A DNA stretch of 64,000 bases from Bolinopsis microptera. Taxonomy: Eukaryota; Ctenophora; Tentaculata; Lobata; Bolinopsidae. Both the position numbers and the translations under genes were made by a program. The notes beneath the pieces were generated by a model. The model did no database searches and was not told the DNA's origin. It saw only the letters and a program-made list of their open reading frames with translations. Numbering within the stretch: the stretch's first letter is position 1; each line of letters starts with the position of its first letter. The stretch covers positions 4,562,359-4,626,358 of the forward strand of contig NC_087075.1 of NCBI RefSeq assembly GCF_026151205.1. The letters run 5' to 3'. Positions 54,279 through 64,000 of the stretch are shown in pieces.

Positions 54279-57200
54279 CAACACGGTCCCACTGTACAAC
54301 ACGGTCCCACTGTACAACACGGTCCCACTGTACAACACGGTCCCACTGTACAACACGGTCCCACTGTACAACACGGTCCCACTGTACAACACGGTCCCAC
54401 TGTACAACACGGTCCCACTGTACAACACGGTCCCACTGTACAACACGGTCCCACTGTACAACACGGTCCCACTGTACAACACGGTCCCACTGTACAACAC
54501 GGTCCCACTGTACAACACGGTCCCACTGTACAACACGGTTCCACTGTACAACACGGTCCCACTGTACAACACGGTCCCACTGTACAACACGGTCCCACTG
54601 TACAACACGGTCCCACTGTACAACACGGTCCCACTGTACAACACGGTCCCACTGTACAACACGGTCCCACTGTACAACACGGTCCCACTGTACAACACGG
54701 TCCCACTGTACAACACGGTCCCACTGTACAACACGGTCCCACTGTACAACACGGTCCCACTGTACAACTCGGTCCCACTGTACAACACGGTCCCACTGTA
54801 CAACACGGTCCCACTGTACAACACGGTCCCACTGTACAACACGGTCCCACTGTACAACACGGTCCCACTGTACAACACGGTACCACTGTACAACACGGTC
54901 CCACTGTACAACACGGTCCCACTGTACAACACGGTCCCACTGTACAACACGGTCCCACTGTACAACACGGTCCCACTGTACAACACTATCCCACTGTACA
55001 AGGCGGTTCCACTGTACAACACGGTCCCACTGTACAACACGGTACCACTGTACAACACGGTCCCACTGTACAACACGGTCCCGCTGTACAACACGGTCCC
55101 ACTGTACAACACGGTCCCACTGTACAACACGGTCCCACTGTACAACACGGTCCCACTGTACAACACTATCCCACTGTACAAGGCGGTTCCACTGTACAAC
55201 ACGGTCCCACTGTACAACACGGTACCACTGTACAACACGGTCCCACTGTACAACACGGTCCCACTGTACAACACGGTCCCACTGTATAACACGGTCCCAC
55301 TGTACAACACGGTACCACTGTACAATACGGTCCCACTGTATAACACGGTCCCACTGTACAACACGGTCCCACTGTACAACACGGTCCCACTGTACAACAC
55401 GGTCCCACTGTACAACACGGTCCCACTGTACAACACGGTCCCACTGTACAACACGGTCCCACTGTACAACACGGTCCCACTGTACAACACGGTCCCACTG
55501 TACAACACGGTCCCACTGTACAACACGGTACCACTGTACAACACGGTCCCACTGTACAACACGGTCCCACTGTACAACACGGTCCCACTGTACAACACGG
55601 TCCCACTGTACAACACGGTCCCACTGTACAACACTATCCCACTGTACAAGGCGAATCCACTGTACAACACGGTCCCACTGTACAACACGGTACCACTGTA
55701 CAACACGGTCCCACTGTACAACACGGTACCACTGTACAACACTATCCCACTGTACAACACGGTCCCACTGTACAACACGGTCCCACTGTACAACACGGTC
55801 CCACTGTACAACACGGTCCCACTGTACAACACGGTCCCACTGTACAACACGGTCCCACTGTACAACACGGTCCCACTGTACAACACGGTCCCACTGTACA
55901 ACACGGTCCCACTGTACAACACGGTCCCACTGTACAACACGGTCCCACTGTACAACACGGTCCCACTGTACAACACTATCCCACTGTACAAGGCGAATCC
56001 ACTGTACAACACGGTCCCACTGTACAACACGGTACCACTGTACAACACGGTCCCACTGTACAACACGGTCCCACTGTACAACACGGTCCCACTGTACAAC
56101 ACGGTCCCACTGTACAACACGGTCCCGCTGTACAACACGGTCCCACTGTACAACACGGTACCACTGTACAACACGGTCCCACTGTACAACACGGTCCCAC
56201 TGTACAACACGGTCCCACTGTACAACACGGTCCCACTGTACAACACGGTCCCACTGTACAACACGGTCCCACTGTACAACACGGTCCCACTGTACAACAC
56301 GGTCCCACTGTACAACACGGTCCCACTGTACAACACGGTCCCACTGTACAACACTATCCCACTGTACAACACGGTCCCACTGTACAACACGGTCCCACTG
56401 TACAACACGGTCCCACTGTACAACACGGTTCCACTGTACAACACGGTCCCACTGTACAACACGGTCCCACTGTACAACACGGTCCCACTGTACAACACGG
56501 TCCCACTGTACAACACGGTCCCACTGTACAACACGGTCCCACTGTACAACACGGTCCCACTGTACAACACGGTCCCACTGTACAACACGGTCCCACTGTA
56601 CAACACGGTCCCACTGTACAACACGGTCCCACTGTACAACTCGGTCCCACTGTACGACACGGTCCCACTGTACAACACGGTCCCACTGTACAACACGGTC
56701 CCACTGTACAACACGGTCCCACTGTACAACACGGTCCCACTGTACAACACGGTACCACTGTACAACACGGTCCCACTGTACAACACGGACCCACTGTACA
56801 ACACGGTCCCACTGTACAACACGGTCCCACTGTACAACACGGTCCCACTGTACAACACGGTACCACTGTACAACACGGTCCCACTGTACAACACGGTCCC
56901 ACTGTACAACACGGTCCCACTGTACAACACGGTCCCACTGTACAACACGGTCCCACTGTACAACACGGTCCCACTGTACAACACGGTCCCACTGTACAAC
57001 ACTATCCCACTGTACAAGGCGGTTCCACTGTACAACACGGTCCCACTGTACAACACGGTACCACTGTACAACACGGTCCCACTGTACAACACGGTCCCGC
57101 TGTACAACACGGTCCCACTGTACAACACGGTCCCACTGTACAACACGGTCCCACTGTACAACACGGTCCCACTGTACAACACTATCCCACTGTACAAGGC

Positions 57201-60200
57201 GGTTCCACTGTACAACACGGTCCCACTGTACAACACGGTCCCACTGTACAACACGGTCCCACTGTACAACACGGTCCCACTGTATAACACGGTCCCACTG
57301 TACAACACGGTACCACTGTACAATACGGTCCCACTGTATAACACGGTCCCACTGTACAACACGGTCCCACTGTACAACACGGTCCCACTGTACAACACGG
57401 TCCCACTGTACAACACGGTCCCACTGTACAACACGGTCCCACTGTACAACACGGTCCCACTGTACAACACGGTCCCACTGTACAACACGGTCCCACTGTA
57501 CAACACGGTCCCACTGTACAACACGGTACCATGTACAACACGGTCCCACTGTACAACACGGTCCCACTGTACAACACGGTCCCACTGTACAACACGGTCC
57601 CACTGTACAACACGGTCCCACTGTACAACACGGTCCCACTGTACAACACTATCCCACTGTACAAGGCGAATCCACTGTACAACACGGTCCCACTGTACAA
57701 CACGGTACCACTGTACAACACGGTCCCACTGTACAACACGGTCCCACTGTACAACACGGTCCCACTGTACAACACGGTCCCACTGTACAACACGGTCCCA
57801 CTGTACAACACGGTCCCACTGTACAACACGGTCCCACTGTACAACACGGTCCCACTGTACAACACTATCCCACTGTACAAGGCGAATCCACTGTACAACA
57901 CGGTCCCACTGTACAACACGGTACCACTGTACAACACGGTCCCACTGTACAACACGGTCCCACTGTACAACACGGTCCCACTGTACAACACGGTCCCACT
58001 GTACAACACGGTCCCGCTGTACAACACGGTCCCACTGTACAACACGGTACCACTGTACAACACGGTCCCACTGTACAACACGGTCCCGCTGTACAACACG
58101 GTCCCACTGTACAACACGGTCCCACTGTACAACACGGTCCCACTGTACAACACGGTCCCACTGTACAACACGGTCCCACTGTACAACACGGTCCCACTGT
58201 ACAACACGGTACCACTGTACAACACGGTCCCACTGTACAACACGGTCCCACTGTACAACACTATCCCACTGTACAACACGGTACCACTGTACAACACGGT
58301 CCCACTGTACAACACGGTACCACTGTACAACACGGTCCCACTGTACAACACGGTCCCACTGTACAACACGGTCCCACTGTACAACACGGTCCCACTGTAC
58401 AACACGGTCCCACTGTACAACACGGTCCCACTGTACAACACGGTCCCACTGTACAACACGGTCCCACTGTACAACACTATCCCACTGTACAAGGCGGTTC
58501 CACTGTACAACACGGTCCCACTGTACAACACGGTACCACTGTACAACACGGTCCCACTGTACAACACGGTCCCACTGTACAACACGGTCCCACTGTATAA
58601 CACGGTCCCACTGTACAACACGGTACCACTGTACAACACGGTCCCACTGTATAACACGGTCCCACTGTACAACACGGTCCCACTGTACAACACGGTCTCA
58701 CTGTACAACACGGTCCCACTGTACAACACGGTCCCACTGTACAACACGGTCCCACTGTACAACACGGTCCCACTGTACAACACGGTCCCACTGTACAACA
58801 CGGTCCCACTGTACAACACGGTCCCACTGTACAACACGGTACCACTGTACAACACGGTCCCACTGTACAACACGGTCCCACTGTACAACACGGTCCCACT
58901 GTACAACACGGTCCCGCTGTACAACAAGGTCCCACTGTACAACACGGTCCCACTGTACAACACGGTCCCACTGTACAACACGGTCCCACTGTACAACACG
59001 GTCCCACTGTACAACACGGTCCCACTGTACAACACGGTCCCACTGTACAACACGGTCCCACTGTACAACACGGTCCCACTGTACAACACTATCCCACTGT
59101 ACAAGGCGGTTCCATTGTACAACACGGTCCCACTGTACAACACGGTACCACTGTACAACACGGTCCCACTGTACAACACGGTCCCACTGTACAACACGGT
59201 CCCACTGTATAACACGGTCCCACTGTACAACACGGTACCACTGTACAACACGGTCCCACTGTATAACACGGTCCCACTGTACAACACGGTCCCACTGTAC
59301 AACACGGTCCCACTGTACAACACGGTCCCACTGTACAACACGGTCCCACTGTACAACACGGTCCCACTGTACAACACGGTCCCACTGTACAACACGGTCC
59401 CACTGTACAACACGGTCCCACTGTACAACACGGTCCCACTGTACAACACGGTACCACTGTACAACACGGTCCCACTGTACAACACGGTCCCACTGTACAA
59501 CACGGTCCCACTGTACAACACGGTCCCACTGTACAACACGGTCCCACTGTACAACACTATCCCACTGTACAAGGCGAATCCACTGTACAACACGGTCCCA
59601 CTGTACAACACGGTACCACTGTACAACACGGTCCCACTGTACAACACGGTCCCACTGTACAACACGGTCCCACTGTACAACACGGTCCCACTGTACAACA
59701 CGGTCCCACTGTACAACACGGTCCCACTGTACAACACGGTCCCACTGTACAACACGGTCCCACTGTACAACACGGTCCCACTGTACAACACGGTCCCACT
59801 GTACAACACGGTCCCACTGTACAACACGGTCCCACTGTACAACACGGTCCCACTGTACAACACGGTCCCACTGTACAACACGGTCCCACTGTACAACACG
59901 GTACCACTGTACAACACGGTCCCACTGTACAACACGGTCCCACTGTACAACACGGTCCCACTGTACAACACGGTCCCACTGTACAACACGGTCCCACTGT
60001 ACAACACTATCCCACTGTACAAGGCGAATCCACTGTACAACACGGTCCCACTGTACAACACGGTACCACTGTACAACACGGTCCCACTGTACAACACGGT
60101 CCCACTGTACAACACGGTCCCACTGTACAACACGGTCCCACTGTACAACACGGTCCCACTGTACAACACGGTCCCACTGTACAACACGGTCCCACTGTAC

Positions 60201-61628
60201 AACACGGTCCCACTGTACAACACTATCCCACTGTACAAGGCGAATCCACTGTACAACACGGTCCCACTGTACAACACGGTACCACTGTACAACACGGTCC
60301 CACTGTACAACACGGTCCCACTGTACAACACGGTCCCACTGTACAACACGGTCCCACTGTACAACACGGTCCCACTGTACAACACGGTCCCACTGTACAA
60401 CACGGTCCCGCTGTACAACACGGTCCCACTGTACAACACGGTCCCACTGTACAACACGGTCCCACTGTACAACACGGTCCCACTGTACAACACGGTCCCA
60501 CTGTACAACACGGTCCCACTGTACAACACGGTCCCACTGTACAACACGGTCCCACTGTACAACACGGTCCCACTGTACAACACGGTACCACTGTACAACA
60601 CGGTCCCACTGTACAACACGGTCCCACTGTACAACACGGTCCCACTGTACAACACGGTCCCACTGTACAACACGGTCCCACTGTACAACACTATCCCACT
60701 GTACAAGGCGAATCCACTGTACAACACGGTCCCACTGTACAACACGGTACCACTGTACAACACGGTCCCACTGTACAACACGGTCCCACTGTACAACACG
60801 GTCCCACTGTACAACACGGTCCCACTGTACAACACGGTCCCACTGTACAACACGGTCCCACTGTACAACACGGTCCCACTGTACAACACGGTCCCACTGT
60901 ACAACACGGTCCCACTGTACAACACGGTCCCACTGTACAACACGGTCCCACTGTACAACACGGTCCCACTGTACAACACGGTCCCACTGTACAACACGGT
61001 CCCACTGTACAACACGGTCCCACTGTACAACACGGTACCACTGTACAACACGGTCCCACTGTACAACACGGTCCCACTGTACAACACGGTCCCACTGTAC
61101 AACACGGTCCCACTGTACAACACGGTCCCACTGTACAACACTATCCCACTGTACAAGGCGAATCCACTGTACAACACGGTCCCACTGTACAACACGGTAC
61201 CACTGTACAACACGGTCCCACTGTACAACACGGTCCCACTGTACAACACGGTCCCACTGTACAACACGGTCCCACTGTACAACACGGTCCCACTGTACAA
61301 CACGGTCCCACTGTACAACACGGTCCCACTGTACAACACGGTCCCACTGTACAACACTATCCCACTGTACAAGGCGAATCCACTGTACAACACGGTCCCA
61401 CTGTACAACACGGTACCACTGTACAACACGGTCCCACTGTACAACACGGTCCCACTGTACAACACGGTCCCACTGTACAACACGGTCCCACTGTACAACA
61501 CGGTCCCACTGTACAACACGGTCCCGCTGTACAACACGGTCCCACTGTACAACACGGTCCCACTGTACAACACGGTCCCACTGTACAACACGGTCCCACT
61601 GTACAACACGGTCCCACTGTACAACACG
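54279..61628. repeat. 7.35 kb 18-bp satellite with higher-order repeats
   Basis: About 408 tandem copies of the 18-bp unit ACACGGTCCCACTGTACA. The main variants are GGTACC for GGTCCC, CTATCCC for CGGTCCC, and AAGGCGGTTCC or AAGGCGAATCC for ACACGGTCCC. An 18-bp period without stops gives very long frames on both strands (NTVPLY on plus, LYSGTV and others on minus). One base is missing at about 57530 (GGTACCATGTAC), which shifts the frame from there on. AAGGCG marker units at 59104, 59572, 60022, 60238, 60706, 61156 and 61372 define a 63-unit (1134 bp) higher-order repeat, present twice. Not a gene. Confidence 0.95.
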
Positions 61629-62785
61629 CCCACCGCGAGCTGATTACCCAGGACGCGCAAACACGTCAAGATAAAAACGTTTCGCGCCCTACAAAGTTCG
61701 GTAGACCTTGATTTGCAACTAAACGCTTGTAGTTTGCATTGCGCGCGCAGCTTTTGCACAGTTTAGTTCAACATCAACCATGCATATAACTATTGTTAAT
61801 ATTTATACTGCATTAAATTTCTAATTTTTGACATTTGATGGGAATTTTGATGTGCAATTGCTGTTTTTTATATGAATTAGTATGACTATGCCGTTATATA
61901 ATGCAAAATATAAATAATACGATTACTTGTATTTAAAACACATTGTAAAATGTACATCACTTTTTTTCCCGTGTTGAAGTTGATTCATTTGGTCGCTTTT
62001 ATTTTTATTTTAATATATAACAACCTTTTCCATTGTAAATTACTAATTGAAAAAACTGTTTATATATAAATTATTCATTATAACTTTGTATTTTTATCGC
62101 GCGCGTCTTTATATGTTGTAAGTTCTAGTTACTGATAATTTTTATTAAAAATCACAATGTTGCGGCAGAAATAATGATATCACAAGTAAACTTCAAATAT
62201 CCATTGCGATCACAAAGTTTTAATTCACCAAGTTATTAGGCCAAAATCATAATATATAAATGATAAAGTAAATTTATAGTTTCATTACACTTATTAAAAT
62301 TTAAAAGCACGTATCGTGCAAAATAAATGACAAATATTAGTGCCACGTACCTATTTAAGTATGAAGAAACATAAATTTTGAAATTAAGAATCTGGAATCT
62401 CATATTTTCGATATTTAGATTTGTAATTACATTCGCCAAATAATTGTGTAAATAAACACGACAAAAGTTCAAAAATGCGCGGCTCAAAACACTAAATGCT
62501 GTACATTTTTAATATTTGAATATCTCCGCAAGCATTACGTTTCTATGGGTAATTGTAGGAACTCTAAATCTATGTTGCTTGTAGAGTTCCGTTTGTGGTT
62601 GGAATCGGATCGGTTTGTTTGTTCACAACGATTTCGCAACGGAATATGGTAGTATTAGCTAAGACCCTTACGATCATATTGTTGCCAACTTTGTCGCGCT
62701 GCCACTCCCTATTTTGCTTCACCCCTGGGATCATTCTACTGTACCATATTATTGGAATGCTGTGGAGGAAGACTTGAACTCGAAG
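61629..62785. other. AT-rich flank of the satellite
   Basis: No supported gene; the small minus-strand frames at 62236 and 62570 lack motifs. Abundant TATATA and AATATTT tracts. Confidence 0.5.
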
Positions 62786-62803
62786 TGTGTGGGGTGTAGG
62801 CCC

Positions 62804-62877
62804 GCCCTGCGTTCCCCAGGGATGCCCGATAGATAAAGATTTCTCACATTGTTCATTCGTGAACTGCAATCAAAAGG
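62804..62877 (+). CDS. Candidate cysteine-rich exon
   Basis: Bounded by GGGTGTAG| and AAAAG|GTACGT. One frame is open and cysteine-rich (PPCVPQGCPIDKDF, HCSFVNCNQK), with five cysteines in about 25 codons, as in extracellular modules. It is not phase-matched with certainty to the next candidate. Confidence 0.3.
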
Positions 62878-63310
62878 TACGTGTGCTCTTTTTGTACAAC
62901 TTTTATACTCGCATGCCATGAATATTTGTGCATAAAAAATTGTTAGAAATTCGAATTTAATCTATCTTACTTTTTACTTTCGTAATCTGTTAATTTAATC
63001 TAACCGTCCTCACTTTCAGATTACTATAATCTTGTCTAAATAATAACGTTTCTCGGGTCAACTTTACGCTAGATAACTGCATTCTTTGCCAAGAGGTGGC
63101 AACCAAACAAAAAGTAAGTTAAGATTCCTGTACATATCCCGCTTCGCTTTTCAAAGATTTTGTATGCGAATAACTGCTTGAATTGCAGGAATTCTAATCA
63201 ACTACATTCGCTATGTAACCGTCCAGTGTTAACATCGCAGTGTTAACATCGTACTGCATGGTCTAATTTATGTCCTCTTACTATTATGAGTTAATTGTGT
63301 TTGTTTCTAG

Positions 63311-63384
63311 GTTACCCTAGTGTTGAAATTATCGACAAGCTTCTTAAGAATGTCCATGATCGAGCATCTTGGGAAGACCAAAAG
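63311..63384 (+). CDS. Candidate internal exon
   Basis: Preceded by a strong acceptor (GTGTTTGTTTCTAG) and followed by AAAAG|GTACTA. It reads YPSVEIIDKLLKNVHD then RASWEDQK in the open frame, entering in phase 1 and leaving in phase 0. Protein family not recognised. Confidence 0.35.
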
Positions 63385-63757
63385 GTACTAGAGACATGCC
63401 AAATTCTCTGACAAATCTGACAAAACTGCCATTGACCTGCTATCCGGTTGGTATTATCGCCTCTGTTCCCTAAGTAAACGGTGCAAACGGCGATACCAAT
63501 AATCGATTGAGTCAGGTACGGTCTATGCTTTTGGTATAAAGTTTATGTAACGTATTTATTAAGCCACCATCTTTTGTCTGGATTCTGATTACCAATTAAG
63601 GCATTTAAAAATATACTGACTGAATTTTACAGCTGCATGGTACCTTTTGTTCTTTATATTTAATTTATGAAAGTTCATATTTTTGCATCCTGTCGCTGTC
63701 TGACAGTTGCAAACATAAATGCAAAACGCATGTTGACTATTTTATTTTCTCAGGAGA

Positions 63758-63882
63758 ACCCTGTCAGCTAAATCGTGGTCTAGGAAAGCCTGCTAATAAA
63801 GATCCCCGCACACCTCTCCTGAACCTGATGAAGGGATACTTCATACTAACAAGATGTCAAGCATTGCCGCCTTCAGTGTTCA
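63758..63882 (+). CDS. Candidate internal exon
   Basis: Acceptor TTTTCTCAG near 63755 and donor TTCAG|GTCAGT at about 63882. The open frame contains PCQLNRGLGKPANKD and LLNLMKGYFILTRC. Entering in phase 1, it does not directly follow the exon at 63311-63384 (phase 0 out), so at least one small exon would be missing between them. Family not recognised. Confidence 0.35.
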
Positions 63883-64000
63883 GGTCAGTTTTAGATTGAA
63901 GACTGCAGCACTTTTCGTTTTAAATTGGTAACAATTAAACTTGAGATGGTCGAGCCTCGAGGAGCAATGCTCATATTAGAAACAGACTGAAATAGAAGAA

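Noticed and set aside
54279-61628. CRISPR array
   Set aside because: Short repeat without unique spacers, eukaryotic context, no cas genes.
54139-61674. A 2511-codon ORF (and frames of over 1000 codons on the other strand)
   Set aside because: Produced by an 18-bp satellite without stops; open on both strands, frame shifted by a one-base loss near 57530, no start context, signal or domain.

Overview
The window is animal nuclear DNA. It is AT-rich, interrupted by introns, and dominated by satellites and transposons. No bacterial operon, rRNA or CRISPR is present. The one conserved host gene that can be assembled is a voltage-gated potassium (Kv) channel on the minus strand, at about 28850-35703. 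Nine exons join in consistent phase from the T1 domain through S1-S6 to a stop codon. Kv genes of this kind, together with the satellite load and the mix of LINEs, Helitrons, MITEs and a tRNA-SINE, fit a marine invertebrate, possibly a non-bilaterian such as a ctenophore or cnidarian. The species cannot be fixed from the sequence.

Layout. 1-1709 holds two satellites (38 bp and 8 bp units). 1710-4239 is a complete but internally deleted LTR retrotransposon with a 4-bp target duplication inside the 8-bp satellite. 4300-8000 is mostly non-coding and includes a ~385 bp tandem duplication. 8496-8992 is a small two-exon gene for a secreted acidic repeat protein with a GPI-anchor-like tail, preceded by CACGTG boxes. 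9.6-14.0 kb is a graveyard of dispersed repeats with a tRNA-derived SINE and a non-autonomous Helitron. 14.8-15.8 kb carries a LINE ORF1-like protein on the minus strand. 16.0-24.2 kb holds two nearly identical non-LTR retrotransposons head to tail. The first has an in-frame 111-residue duplication in its endonuclease, and the second lacks its 5' part. 25.2-26.9 kb holds a TA-flanked MITE next to a long-armed fold-back MITE with a second SINE nested in its right arm.

The Kv gene follows. Its introns are full of 9-bp GGTTACTGT-type minisatellites, a TA-flanked transposon carrying another element, and a second Helitron. Downstream are (GGTAACCT)n arrays, a hAT-type MITE, a 28-bp satellite, two LINE fossils (46.3 and 49.9-51.4 kb), a truncated MITE nested in another repeat, and a dense CACGTG cluster at 51.95 kb.

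54.28-61.63 kb is a single 7.35 kb array of an 18-bp unit with clear higher-order structure. Its huge ORFs on both strands are artefacts of the period. The last 1.2 kb has a few splice-bounded open segments that may be small exons.

The most interesting observations are: the Kv gene with an altered S6 hinge (PAT instead of PVP) and a long turret; minisatellites in its introns that resemble the selectivity-filter codons and occur in both orientations within one transcript; repeated decoy copies of an exon's 5' end inside one of those arrays; and the 63-unit higher-order repeat in the 18-bp satellite.
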